A stretch of DNA of 64,000 bases from Serinibacter arcticus (GTDB lineage: Bacteria; Actinomycetota; Actinomycetes; Actinomycetales; Beutenbergiaceae): positions 558,001 to 622,000 of the forward strand of contig NZ_RHPJ01000003.1 of the NCBI RefSeq assembly GCF_004786095.1. The letters are read 5' to 3'. Position 1 is the stretch's first letter. Each line of letters starts with the position of its first letter. The notes under the pieces were generated by a model. That model was not told where the DNA came from. It was given only the letters and a program-made list of their open reading frames with translations, and did not search any database. The translations under genes and the position numbers were made by a program. Below, in pieces: positions 9,792-17,646 of this stretch.

Positions 9792-10988
9792 TCAGACCTT
9801 GCCCTGCAGCAGCCGGCGGAAGTAGATGATCGGCTCCAGGTAGCGGTCGAACGCCCACGTCAGCACCCGCGGGCGCACGAGGTCCACGACGGGGACGGAC
9901 GGTTGCGGGCGCCCGTCCCTGTCGAACTCCGCCAGCAGGAGGTGGTGCCGGGAGGTGGTCACGGGGGCGATCGAGTAGCCGTCGTAGCGGGTCATGGCGC
10001 GGCCCCGCCGGCGCGCCGCGATGTTGTCGGCGACGACGGGCACCTGCTTGCGCAGGGCTCCCCCGGACGGCAGCGTCGCCAGGTCGGCGACGTCCCCGAG
10101 GCCCCAGACGCGCGGGTGCTCGGGGTGCTGCAGCGTGTGCGGGTCGACGTCCAGCAGTCCGCTCGCGCCGGGTCCCGCGAGGCCGCTCTCGGCGATCCAC
10201 GCCGGCGCACGGTGCGGCGGCGCCAGGTAGAGCGCGTCGTAGGCGAGGCTTTCACCCGCGACGACGACGGTGCGCGCCTCGGGGTCCACGGCGGTGACGG
10301 CCGCCCCGAACCTCACCGTCACGCCCTGCTCGGCGGCGGTCGTGCGCAGCCGGGCGTCGGCGTCGTCCAGCGCGACGATCCGGCTGCCCTCGACCAGCAG
10401 TTCGACCTCGATCGCGTCGCGCACGCCGGTGCGCCGCCAGTGCGCGAGCGCGAGGAACAGCGGCTTCAGCGCCACCGGGGAGCACGGCACGTGGCCGCCG
10501 GCCAGCACGAACACGGCCCGACCCGAGGTGAGGCCCGACAGCATCTCCCACGTGTCGACCGCCGAGTCGGGCAGGTAGCTCGTGGCGGCGTGCGGCGTCG
10601 CGACGGCCGCCTCGGCGCCGGGGACAGCGTCCCAATCGACGCGGGAGCCCGGGCAGAGCACGAGGTCGGAGTAGGTCAGCTCACCGCCGCCCGCCAGGTG
10701 CACGAGGCGACGCCGCGGATCGACGCGCGTGACGGCGTCGGCGTACCACCGCACCCCGTCCGGCGTGACGCTCCCCTGCGGGCGTCGCAGCTCGGCCAAC
10801 GTGGCCTGTCCCCCGGCCACGTAGGACAGCATCGGGCGGTAGTGGTGCACGCGCTCGGGTTCGACGACGACGACGTCGCGGGCACCGTCGCGCCGCAGCC
10901 GCCCCGCGATCGAGAGTCCGGCGTTGCCGCCGCCGACCACGACGACGTCGTGGTGGGCGCGGGCGGGGACGGGTGTGGACGAGCTCAT
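9792..10988 (-). CDS. Sulfide:quinone oxidoreductase-like FAD flavoprotein (type II SQR family)
   Basis: 398 aa. The FAD dinucleotide-binding motif GGGNAG is at residues 19-24, followed by the SQR-type segment HHYRPML. DPHTLQH, the GLGDVADL FAD motif and a C-terminal YDGYS...LLAEFD block match eukaryotic-like (type II) SQR. One family cysteine is kept (C169, in HVPCSPVAL), but the second, normally in YDGYTSCPL, is Ala341 (YDGYSIAP). Both cysteines carry the sulfide disulfide in true SQR, so sulfide oxidation is doubtful and another quinone- or flavin-linked redox role is more likely. The start was chosen at MSSSTP, just before the FAD motif. It is the first gene of the leftward arm, divergent from the type III PKS operon, and probably membrane-associated through its C-terminal amphipathic helices, as in the family. 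Confidence 0.85.
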   Translation of the reverse strand: MSSSTPVPARAHHDVVVVGGGNAGLSIAGRLRRDGARDVVVVEPERVHHYRPMLSYVAGGQATLAELRRPQGSVTPDGVRWYADAVTRVDPRRRLVHLAGGGELTYSDLVLCPGSRVDWDAVPGAEAAVATPHAATSYLPDSAVDTWEMLSGLTSGRAVFVLAGGHVPCSPVALKPLFLALAHWRRTGVRDAIEVELLVEGSRIVALDDADARLRTTAAEQGVTVRFGAAVTAVDPEARTVVVAGESLAYDALYLAPPHRAPAWIAESGLAGPGASGLLDVDPHTLQHPEHPRVWGLGDVADLATLPSGGALRKQVPVVADNIAARRRGRAMTRYDGYSIAPVTTSRHHLLLAEFDRDGRPQPSVPVVDLVRPRVLTWAFDRYLEPIIYFRRLLQGKV

Positions 10989-11049
10989 GGTGGCTGCGCT
11001 CCGGGGGCGTCGGGGAGTGACGGGGAGGGGTGGGCCCCGTTCTCCCTTC

Positions 11050-11077
11050 ACGCTACGCGCCGCGACCCCGGAGTCGA
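11050..11077 (-). promoter_or_regulatory. Putative promoter of the SQR-like gene
   Basis: On the minus strand, TCGACT (11072-11077; 4/6 match to TTGACA), a 16-bp spacer and TAGCGT (11050-11055). It lies immediately beside the palindrome at 11080-11098. Confidence 0.4.
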
Positions 11078-11079
11078 TG

Positions 11080-11098
11080 GATCGCGTCGGACGCGATC
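11080..11098. promoter_or_regulatory. 19-bp palindrome between divergent promoters (probable operator)
   Basis: GATCGCGTC-G-GACGCGATC: perfect 9-bp arms with a 1-nt centre. It fills the space between the -35 box of the leftward SQR-like promoter (11072-11077) and the -35-like box of the rightward PKS promoter (11099-11104), so a dimeric regulator bound here could control both arms. No regulator gene is visible in the window next to it. Confidence 0.55.
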
Positions 11099-11127
11099 GT
11101 GCCACCCGGGACCCGCGCCGTTACAGT
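11099..11127 (+). promoter_or_regulatory. Putative leaderless promoter of the type III PKS operon
   Basis: GTGCCA (11099-11104; 4/6 match to the -35 consensus), 17-bp spacer, TACAGT (11122-11127). The -10 hexamer is 6 nt from the ATG at 11134 and there is no ribosome binding site, which predicts transcription starting at the start codon. Confidence 0.5.
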
Positions 11128-11133
11128 GGAAAT

Positions 11134-12315
11134 ATGGTCATCAGCGTCCACTCGGTGGCCACCTCGGTCCCACCGACGGTCATCAAGCAGCCCGACATGC
11201 GCGACCTCCTCCTCGTGCAGCCGGAACGCACCCGCCTGGGACGCCGGTTCATCGCCTCGGCCTTCGACGGCTCGGCCATCGACACGCGCCACACCGTGGT
11301 CCGCGACCTCGACCTGGGCGCCCCGCTGGACGGTCCCGGCGCCGCCGGGGACTCAACCACCGGTCCGGCCGTGTTCTGCGACCGGGCCGAGCGCCGCGTC
11401 CTGTCCCCCACCACCGGCACCCGCAACGACGTCTACGTCGAGCACGCCCCCGCGCTCTTCCTCGAGGCGGCGCGCGGTGCGATCGCCGCCTCCGGCTCCT
11501 TCACGACGGCGGACGTCACGCACGTCGTCACCGCGTCGTGCACGGGCTTCTTCGCCCCCGGCCCCGACTACGTGCTGGTCCGCGACCTCGGCCTGCCCCC
11601 CACCACCCGGCGCCTGCACGTCGGCTTCATGGGCTGCTACGCGGCGTTCCCCGCGCTGTCCACGGCGCGCTCGATCTGCGCGGAGGACCCCGGCGCCGTC
11701 GTGCTGGTCGTGTGCGCCGAGCTGTGCTCGCTCCACCTGGAGGCCTCCGACGATCCCGACACCATCGTCGCGTCCGCGGTGTTCGCCGACGGCGCGGCGG
11801 CCGCGATCGTGTCGGCGCGCCCCGCACCGGCCGGTCACCTCGTGCTCGACCTGGACGAGATGCGGACCACCCTGACGCCCGTGGGCGAGCAGGACATGGC
11901 GTGGACGATCGGGGACCACGGGTTCGAGATGGTCCTGTCGCGCTACGTGCCCTCGATCATCAGCGAGCACATCCGCGGCGCGCTCGACCCGCTGCTGGCG
12001 CAGGCCGGGACCGACCACGCGGGGGCGCACGACGACATCCCCCGGTGGGCCGTGCACCCCGGCGGGCGCTCGGTGCTGGACAAGGTGCAGGACGCGCTCG
12101 CGCTGACCGCGACGCAGATGGAGCCGTCCCGCTCGATCCTGCGCGAGTACGGGAACATGTCCAGCGCGACGATCCTGTTCATCCTGCAGCGGTTGCTCAC
12201 CTCGCCCGACGCCCCCGCGGCCGGTCGGGGCGAGCGGGTGTGTGCGATGGCGTTCGGACCGGGCCTCACGGTGGAGTCCGCGCTCCTCACGCTGCGCCGC
12301 TCCGAGGCCGCGTGA
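11134..12315 (+). CDS. Type III polyketide synthase (chalcone/stilbene synthase superfamily)
   Basis: 393 aa. Thiolase-fold enzyme that extends a CoA- or ACP-bound starter with malonyl-CoA and cyclises it. The catalytic triad is visible: Cys136 in ASCTGFF, His308 in WAVHPGG, Asn341 in YGNMSSAT. Length is normal for bacterial type III PKS. The start at 11134 is supported by the conserved N-terminal strand right after it and by a TACAGT box 6 nt upstream. The stop overlaps the methyltransferase start (GTGA), so the next genes are coupled. With methyltransferase and monooxygenase genes this resembles srsABC-type operons that make methylated alkylresorcinols/alkylquinones; starter and chain length cannot be predicted by eye. 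Confidence 0.95.
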   Translation: MVISVHSVATSVPPTVIKQPDMRDLLLVQPERTRLGRRFIASAFDGSAIDTRHTVVRDLDLGAPLDGPGAAGDSTTGPAVFCDRAERRVLSPTTGTRNDVYVEHAPALFLEAARGAIAASGSFTTADVTHVVTASCTGFFAPGPDYVLVRDLGLPPTTRRLHVGFMGCYAAFPALSTARSICAEDPGAVVLVVCAELCSLHLEASDDPDTIVASAVFADGAAAAIVSARPAPAGHLVLDLDEMRTTLTPVGEQDMAWTIGDHGFEMVLSRYVPSIISEHIRGALDPLLAQAGTDHAGAHDDIPRWAVHPGGRSVLDKVQDALALTATQMEPSRSILREYGNMSSATILFILQRLLTSPDAPAAGRGERVCAMAFGPGLTVESALLTLRRSEAA

Positions 12316-13076
12316 GCGCGGAGGGCGGGCGCTCGCGCCCGGTCCTCGCCCGCACCACGCGTTCGGGTCACGGCCTCGAACGCCGGGACGTCGCCGCCGT
12401 CGAGCTCATGGATGATCCGGCGTGCGACGCCGAGGGTCTGACCAGCACCTACCGCGCGTTCGTGGTCGTCAACCGGCTCGTGGCGGGATGGCGGGCCGTG
12501 TACGTGCGGCACGTGCGCCCGCTCCTGTCGACGGGGCGGACGACGACGCTGCTCGACGTCGGCTCGGGCGGCGGCGACGTCGCGCGCTCCCTGGCGAGGT
12601 GGGCCGCACGCGACGGCCTGCGCCTGGAGATCACCGGGATCGATCCTGACCCGCGCGCCGTCGCCCACGCGAGGGCGCAGCCCGCCACCCGGGGCGTCAC
12701 GTTCCGGCAGGTGCTCAGCTCCGACCTCGTGGCGGAGGGTGCGTCGTTCGACGTCGTCGTGTCCAACCACGTGCTGCACCACCTGGACGACGCGCAGCTG
12801 GCCGGACTGCTGAGCGACAGCGAGGCGCTGGCCCGGCGCCGCGTGATCCACAACGACATCGCCCGGGGTCGGCTCGCCTACGCCGGCTACTGGGTGGGCA
12901 CGCTGCCGCTGCACCGGCGCGGCCGGCCGCACGCGCCGTTCGTGCGCGACGACGGCCTGCTCTCGATCCGGCGCAGCTACCGGCGCGACGAGCTCGCGGC
13001 CGTCCTGCCGACGGGGTGGCGCGCGGCGACGCTGCCGTTCCGGGTACTCGCCGTCTGCGAGGTGCCGGGTGCGTGA
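12312..13076 (+). CDS. Class I SAM-dependent methyltransferase
   Basis: 254 aa, GTG start overlapping the PKS stop by 4 nt. SAM-binding motif I (LLDVGSGGGDV) is at about residues 80-90; the acidic end of strand 2 (GIDPDP) and the VSNHVLHHLDD block follow. The N-terminal 40 residues are variable. It probably methylates the polyketide core (O- or C-methylation), by analogy with the methyltransferase of srs-type operons; this is inferred from context. The stop overlaps the start of the monooxygenase by 8 nt, so all three are one translational unit. Confidence 0.9.
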   Translation: MSAEGGRSRPVLARTTRSGHGLERRDVAAVELMDDPACDAEGLTSTYRAFVVVNRLVAGWRAVYVRHVRPLLSTGRTTTLLDVGSGGGDVARSLARWAARDGLRLEITGIDPDPRAVAHARAQPATRGVTFRQVLSSDLVAEGASFDVVVSNHVLHHLDDAQLAGLLSDSEALARRRVIHNDIARGRLAYAGYWVGTLPLHRRGRPHAPFVRDDGLLSIRRSYRRDELAAVLPTGWRAATLPFRVLAVCEVPGA

Positions 13077-14277
13077 CGTCCTGGTCGTCGGGGGCGGCGC
13101 CGTCGGGCTCGCGCTGGCCTCGACGCTGGCCGCCTCGGGGCTCGACGTCGTCGTGTGGGAGCGGCGTGCTGCGCCGGAGGCGGTCCCGGGCCGCGCAGCC
13201 GCCGGCACGGCCCGGCCGGGGCACTCGCGCGCGATCGGGCTGCACGCCCCCGCCCTGGAGGTGCTCCACCCCGACGTCGCCGCGCACCTGACGCGCGAGG
13301 CCGTCCAGGTCGTGCGCGGTGTCGCGCGCACCCGCGAGCGCGTGCTCGGCGTCGTCCCGTTCGACCGGGTCTCGCGCCGCTTCCCGTTCGTCGCGACGCT
13401 GCCGCAGGTCCGGACGCAGGAGGTCCTGCACGCGCACGCCGCGACGGTACCCGGCCTCGAGCTCGTCCACGGGCGCGCGCTCGTGGGCCTGCACGGGTCG
13501 CCGGGACACGTGGTGGCGCGGGCCGAGGACGGCGGGGTCGAGCACGCGCGCTTCGTCGTCGCCGCGGACGGTGCGCGCAGCGGCGTGCGCGACCTGCTCG
13601 GCGTCCCCGCACCGGTCCACCCCTACCCCGACACCTACGTGATGGGCGATCTCGCCGACAGCACCCACGCGGGGAGCGACGCGATCATCCACCTCGAGCA
13701 CGCGGGCGTCGTGGAGTCGTTCCCGCTGCCGGGCGGTCTGCGGCGGTGGGTCGTGCACACCGGGACGGGGCGCGGCGGGAAACCGACCGTGTCGGGTGCG
13801 TCGGACGCGCCGACCGCGGAGAACCTGGCGTCACTGATCGAGCAGCGCACGGGGATCGCCGTCGACCCTGGAACCTGCAGCATGCTGAGCGCGTTCACCG
13901 TCCGCCGCCGACTCGCCGCACGCACCGTGCACGGTCGCGTGGTGCTGCTCGGCGACGCGGCGCACGAGATCAGCCCGATCGGCGGGCAGGGCATGAACCT
14001 CGGTTGGCTCGACGGCGCCCGGCTCGCCCCGGTGCTCCTCGCGTCCGTGCGCGGCACGGCCGACGACGCGGCCACGCGGGTCGCGCTGCGCCGCTACGAC
14101 GACGCGCGCCGCCGTCGGGCCAGGTGGGCGGCGCGCCAGGCCGAGCTCAACATGGGGCTGGGCCGACCGGTGGCGGGAACGGCGGCGACGGTGCGCGACG
14201 GCGTGCTGCGGGCGCTGCTGGGCAGTCCCGCGCGTCGTGGGCTCGCGTCGGTGTACGCGATGCGTCACCTGCGCTGA
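13069..14277 (+). CDS. FAD-dependent monooxygenase (PHBH/UbiH-like)
   Basis: 402 aa, GTG start. N-terminal GGGAVG (residues 8-13) binds the FAD ADP moiety; the DG motif (VAADGARSG, about residue 165) and the GD motif (LLGDAAHE, about residue 293) complete the aromatic-hydroxylase signature. Flavoproteins of this class hydroxylate phenolic rings, often turning resorcinols into hydroquinones/quinones, which fits its place after a type III PKS and a methyltransferase. No membrane segment is evident. Substrate is inferred. It is the last gene of the rightward operon and meets the UbiA gene head-on. Confidence 0.92.
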   Translation: MRDVLVVGGGAVGLALASTLAASGLDVVVWERRAAPEAVPGRAAAGTARPGHSRAIGLHAPALEVLHPDVAAHLTREAVQVVRGVARTRERVLGVVPFDRVSRRFPFVATLPQVRTQEVLHAHAATVPGLELVHGRALVGLHGSPGHVVARAEDGGVEHARFVVAADGARSGVRDLLGVPAPVHPYPDTYVMGDLADSTHAGSDAIIHLEHAGVVESFPLPGGLRRWVVHTGTGRGGKPTVSGASDAPTAENLASLIEQRTGIAVDPGTCSMLSAFTVRRRLAARTVHGRVVLLGDAAHEISPIGGQGMNLGWLDGARLAPVLLASVRGTADDAATRVALRRYDDARRRRARWAARQAELNMGLGRPVAGTAATVRDGVLRALLGSPARRGLASVYAMRHLR

Positions 14278-14282
14278 CGGCC

Positions 14283-14299
14283 CCGGCCCCTCGGGCCGG
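14283..14299. terminator. Short GC hairpin between convergent monooxygenase and UbiA genes
   Basis: 7-bp arms CCGGCCC/GGGCCGG with a 3-nt loop in the 27-bp gap between the two stop codons. It could act as a weak terminator in both directions; it has no T-tract. Confidence 0.4.
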
Positions 14300-14304
14300 A
14301 CCTC

Positions 14305-15153
14305 TCAGACCGACAGCGCCGTCCCCGACAGCGCGAGCTGGGCCACGACGACGAGCGCGGCCACGATGATGAGCTGGAACAGCAGGCGGCCCGGCGGACG
14401 GGTGGCCACCAGGACGATCCCGAGCGTCGCGATCGCCAGGCACACGACGAGGGCGACGACGCCGAGCACGCTCGGACCGGCCGCGGCGCCGATCAGCACG
14501 GGACCGAACGTGACCAGGGCCGCGGCGAGAGCCAGCGACAGGAACGCCACGACGCCGGAGACGACCCTGCCCAGGCGGTGCGGCAGCCCGTCGATGCCGG
14601 TCGTGGCGTCGTCGTCGAGATCGGGCAGGACGTTGGTGAAGTGTATGGCGACGCCGAAGACGCCCCCGACCGCCAGCGCCCACCAGGCCGTGGTGGCCGG
14701 AGGCTGGGCCGCGAGCGTGACGACGGCGGGCAGCAGCCCGAAGCTGAGCACGAACGGCAGCACCGAGGCCGCCGTGCGCTTGAAGACCGCGTTGTAGGCC
14801 CAGCCCGACGCCACCAGGACGAGGTGCGCCAGCGCCGAGCGCCAGCCCAGCACCAACGACAGCGGGACCGTCGCGGCGGCCGTGACCCAGGCGGCCGTGC
14901 GCACCGTGGCCACCGAGACGTCGCCCCGGGCGACCGGTTTGTCGGTCCGGTGGACCGCGCGGTCGCGACCGGCGTCGATCCAGTCGTTGGAGAAGCCGAT
15001 CGAGAGCTGACCGACCAGGACCGCGAGCCCGAGCACGACCACGCGCCACGCCGGCAGCCCCGTGCCGATGCCGAGCACGACCGCCAGCGTCGTGACCGTG
15101 GCGGTCGGTCCGGGGTGGCTGGAGAGCAGGAGCGAGCGGGTGCGGGCGAGCAT
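14305..15153 (-). CDS. UbiA-family prenyltransferase
   Basis: 282 aa integral membrane protein with about eight or nine hydrophobic segments. The first aspartate-rich motif NDWIDAGRD (56-64) and the second DLDDD (178-182) bind Mg2+-diphosphate of an isoprenyl or phytyl donor. The start at 15153 (MLARTRS) avoids an upstream extension and sits 6 nt after TACTGT. The family prenylates aromatic rings or makes other polyprenyl conjugates. Being convergent with the type III PKS operon, it may prenylate that aromatic product; alternatively it belongs to primary quinone metabolism. Neighbourhood favours the former weakly. Confidence 0.9.
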   Translation of the reverse strand: MLARTRSLLLSSHPGPTATVTTLAVVLGIGTGLPAWRVVVLGLAVLVGQLSIGFSNDWIDAGRDRAVHRTDKPVARGDVSVATVRTAAWVTAAATVPLSLVLGWRSALAHLVLVASGWAYNAVFKRTAASVLPFVLSFGLLPAVVTLAAQPPATTAWWALAVGGVFGVAIHFTNVLPDLDDDATTGIDGLPHRLGRVVSGVVAFLSLALAAALVTFGPVLIGAAAGPSVLGVVALVVCLAIATLGIVLVATRPPGRLLFQLIIVAALVVVAQLALSGTALSV

Positions 15154-15159
15154 CCGACC

Positions 15160-15165
15160 ACAGTA
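15160..15165 (-). promoter_or_regulatory. -10 box of UbiA gene, leaderless geometry
   Basis: TACTGT on the minus strand, separated by 6 nt (GGTCGG) from the ATG; no ribosome binding site is present. Confidence 0.45.
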
Positions 15166-15325
15166 GGGGCGAGGGGCGCCGGCGGGCCGGTCGGCGGCCA
15201 CCCGTTCGCGACCGGTGGGTGCGCGCAGGTGGTCGCTTCCGGCGACGCGAGGCGACCTCAGGCGCGCACGACCGGATCCGTGCCGGGTCCCGTTCGGAGG
15301 TACGGGCGCCCGACCGGGCGGACCG

Positions 15326-16033
15326 TCAGGCGCCGACGGGGAACTGCTTGCGCGCGTTCGCGGCGATCTTGCGCATCATGAAGCCGTCGAGGCCGCCACC
15401 GACGAGACCACCGACGATCGGGACACCGCGACCCAGGCGGGTGAGTAACTTCTCGCCGACGCCGCGCAGCAGACGGAAACCGATCGCCTTGTTCACGATC
15501 ATCATCGAGGACGCCGGCAGACGCTTGAGGGCGAACGCGGCCACGCGGCCGGTCCCGGTGCTCATGCCGGCCTTCTTCAGGACCTCGTCGGCGTCGGAGC
15601 CCACCAGGGTGAGCATGACGGCCGTACGGATGTGCGGTTCGGTGACGTCGTAGCCCCGGAGCGTCGCGATCGAGGCCACCATGCGGGTGGCCTGGACGTA
15701 GAACTCCACGAGGTTCGCGGGCAGCGCGACGACCATCGTGGTGAAGCCACCGATGCCGGTGACGACACCGCCGACGGCGCCCCAGCGCGTCGCTGAGGAG
15801 ATGACGTCCTTGACGGCGCGCTCGATGTCGCCGTCCTCCTCCTTCAGCGCCCGGGCGGCGATGTCGGGCGCCGAGCGGATGGGACCGACGCCGTCGATGC
15901 CGACCGACATGATCGTGCGGATGAGGCGGTCGATCGCGCCGCCGTCCTCCTTGCCCTCGCGGGCCTCCTCCAGCGCGGTGCGCGCCTCGTCGACGTCCTT
16001 GCGGCTCGGTCGGAACTTCTCGAACAGTCCCAC
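15326..16033 (-). CDS. EcsC family protein
   Basis: 235 aa, GTG start preceded by AGGAG with 6-nt spacing. The N-terminal 40 residues are charged and helical; the middle (from about residue 85) has Gly/Ala/Val-rich hydrophobic segments including VGGVVTGIGGFTTM, and the C-terminal part contains GGLVGGGLDGFMMRKI. This pattern matches the EcsC family, whose biochemical role is poorly defined; in Bacillus ecsC lies beside an ABC transporter, but none is present here. It is monocistronic, between the UbiA gene and the divergent epimerase gene. Its function here is unknown. Confidence 0.85.
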   Translation of the reverse strand: MGLFEKFRPSRKDVDEARTALEEAREGKEDGGAIDRLIRTIMSVGIDGVGPIRSAPDIAARALKEEDGDIERAVKDVISSATRWGAVGGVVTGIGGFTTMVVALPANLVEFYVQATRMVASIATLRGYDVTEPHIRTAVMLTLVGSDADEVLKKAGMSTGTGRVAAFALKRLPASSMMIVNKAIGFRLLRGVGEKLLTRLGRGVPIVGGLVGGGLDGFMMRKIAANARKQFPVGA

Positions 16034-16156
16034 GGGGGCTCCTCTCGTCGGTCGGGCTGCGCGTCCTCCGCCGTTGCGGTACGCGCAGCCTCGGAAACGA
16101 GGCTAACCACGATGGTGTCGAGAGTGTCGAAACGGTCTCGTGCGGCGTACCCGTGA

Positions 16157-16178
16157 CGGCGGGACCTTCGTCCCGCCG
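16157..16178. other. Inverted repeat in the ecsC/epimerase intergenic region
   Basis: CGGCGGGAC/GTCCCGCCG arms of 9 bp with a 4-nt loop, about 20 bp before the -10 box of the epimerase gene. It may be a regulator site or insulator hairpin; nothing decides between these. Confidence 0.35.
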
Positions 16179-16197
16179 CCGCTCTCGCCGGCGCACC

Positions 16198-16203
16198 TAG
16201 GGT
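16198..16203 (+). promoter_or_regulatory. -10 box of epimerase gene, leaderless geometry
   Basis: TAGGGT, then 6 nt (GAGGCG), then the GTG start codon at 16210. The GAGG could alternatively be read as a very close ribosome binding site. Confidence 0.4.
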
Positions 16204-16209
16204 GAGGCG

Positions 16210-17199
16210 GTGACCACCGAACGCACCCCGTCAGCCGCCCGCCCCCGCGCCGTCGTCGCCGGGGCGTCGGGCTTCATCGGCGTCGCCCTCGTGGCGGCGC
16301 TGCGCGAGGACGGCTACGACGTCGTCACGATCGGGCGCGGGTCCTCGGCGTCGGCCTCGTGGGACGACAACGCCGCGGTGACCGAGCTCGTCGACGGCGC
16401 CGAGCTGCTCGTCAACCTCGCCGGGCGCTCGGTGGGGTGCCGCTACCACGACGCGAACCGCGAGGAGATCTGGTCGTCCCGGATCGACACGACGGAGCTG
16501 CTGAACCGCGCGGTCGCGGCCGCCGTCGCTCCACCTGCCCTGTGGCTGAACGCCAGCACGGGGACGATCTACCGCTACGCGCTCGACCGGCCGCAGTCCG
16601 AGGCGGACGGCGAGCTGGGCACCGGGTTCTCGGTCGACGTGGCGCGCGGCTGGGAGGCGGCGTTCGACTCCGGGGACCTCCCGGGGACCCGACGGGTCGC
16701 GCTGCGCATGGCGATCGTGCTGGGCGACGGCGGAGCGGCCCGGCTGCTCAAGCGCGCGGCACGGTTCGGCCTCGGCGGGCCGCAGCTCGACGGGCGCTGG
16801 TTCCCGCACCGGCGCTACCGCGGCATCGGTCCGCACGCGACCCCGTCCAGCACGGCCGTGCACCGGTCGCGCGGCCACCAGAGGTTCAGCTGGATCCACC
16901 TCGACGACGTCGTCGGCGCGGTCCGCCACATCCGGGACACCCCGAGCATCGCCGGACCTGTCAACCTCGCCGCTCCGACGGCCGCCACCAGCCGGACCGT
17001 GATGGCGGCGCTGCGCAGGCGGGTCGGGGTGCCGTTCGGACTCACCGCACCGCGATGGCTGCTCGAGATCGGGATGCTCGTGCTGCGGCAGGAGTCCGAG
17101 CTCGTGCTCAAGAGCCGCTGGGTCGAGCCGCGCGTGCTCGTCGACACGGGCTACACGTTCGTGCGCCCCGACCTGGACGACGCGCTCGCGGCGTCGTGA
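16210..17199 (+). CDS. TIGR01777 family NAD-dependent epimerase/dehydratase (YfcH-like)
   Basis: 329 aa, GTG start. The Rossmann nucleotide-binding motif GASGFIG follows an Ala/Arg-rich first 15 residues. The LVNLAGRSV block and the conserved R-x4-W-S-S-R-I-D-TT segment are the hallmarks of the YfcH/TIGR01777 subgroup of extended short-chain dehydrogenases; the C-terminal DUF1731-like region includes VNLAAP and FVRPDL. Substrates of this subgroup are not established. It stands alone, divergent from ecsC and convergent with the SatD-partner gene 18 bp away. Confidence 0.9.
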   Translation: MTTERTPSAARPRAVVAGASGFIGVALVAALREDGYDVVTIGRGSSASASWDDNAAVTELVDGAELLVNLAGRSVGCRYHDANREEIWSSRIDTTELLNRAVAAAVAPPALWLNASTGTIYRYALDRPQSEADGELGTGFSVDVARGWEAAFDSGDLPGTRRVALRMAIVLGDGGAARLLKRAARFGLGGPQLDGRWFPHRRYRGIGPHATPSSTAVHRSRGHQRFSWIHLDDVVGAVRHIRDTPSIAGPVNLAAPTAATSRTVMAALRRRVGVPFGLTAPRWLLEIGMLVLRQESELVLKSRWVEPRVLVDTGYTFVRPDLDDALAAS

Positions 17200-17217
17200 C
17201 GCTCGGCCCGAGGGTGG

Positions 17218-17646
17218 TCAGACGCCGGTGAGCAGCAGCCAACGACCGAGCGCCCCGACGGCCACCGCCCAGATCAGCGATGTCAGGGTCCCGATGATGA
17301 AGCGCTCGGACACGGCCGCGCCGAGCGCGGCGACGGACGGCTCTCCGCTCGCGGACGGGGCGTTCGCGGCGCCGGACGTGCTCGCGGAGCCGCGCAGCTC
17401 GGGGTAGCGGCCCAGCCCCTTGACCGCGACGACGACGGCGATGCCCTCCGGCTGCCCCAGCAGCACGCACCCGGCCGTGGCGAGTCGTTCGAGGAGACCG
17501 ATGACGAGCCCTCCTCGCAGCACCGCCTGCACGCGGGTGGCCGAGACGGCGCCCGTGCCCTGGGCGGCGCGAAGCACGATCGGGACGAGCAGCACCCCGC
17601 CGCCCGCCGCGAGAGCGAGGGTGAGGACGACGACGAGGAGGCTCAT
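17218..17646 (-). CDS. Small membrane protein, partner of SatD
   Basis: 142 aa. The N-terminal 25 residues form a hydrophobic helix; GGLVIGLLERLATAGCVL (from about residue 47), the block AVVVAVKGLGRYPEL and a C-terminal helix around TLTSLIWAVAVGALGRW follow. A Ser/Ala-rich linker of about 25 residues separates the third and last hydrophobic parts. Its ATG overlaps the satD stop (ATGA), so the two are translationally coupled. Proteins with the ERFIIGTLTS signature commonly accompany SatD-family genes; the function is unknown, and a membrane-located partner or effector of the regulator is inferred. Confidence 0.85.
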   Translation of the reverse strand: MSLLVVVLTLALAAGGGVLLVPIVLRAAQGTGAVSATRVQAVLRGGLVIGLLERLATAGCVLLGQPEGIAVVVAVKGLGRYPELRGSASTSGAANAPSASGEPSVAALGAAVSERFIIGTLTSLIWAVAVGALGRWLLLTGV

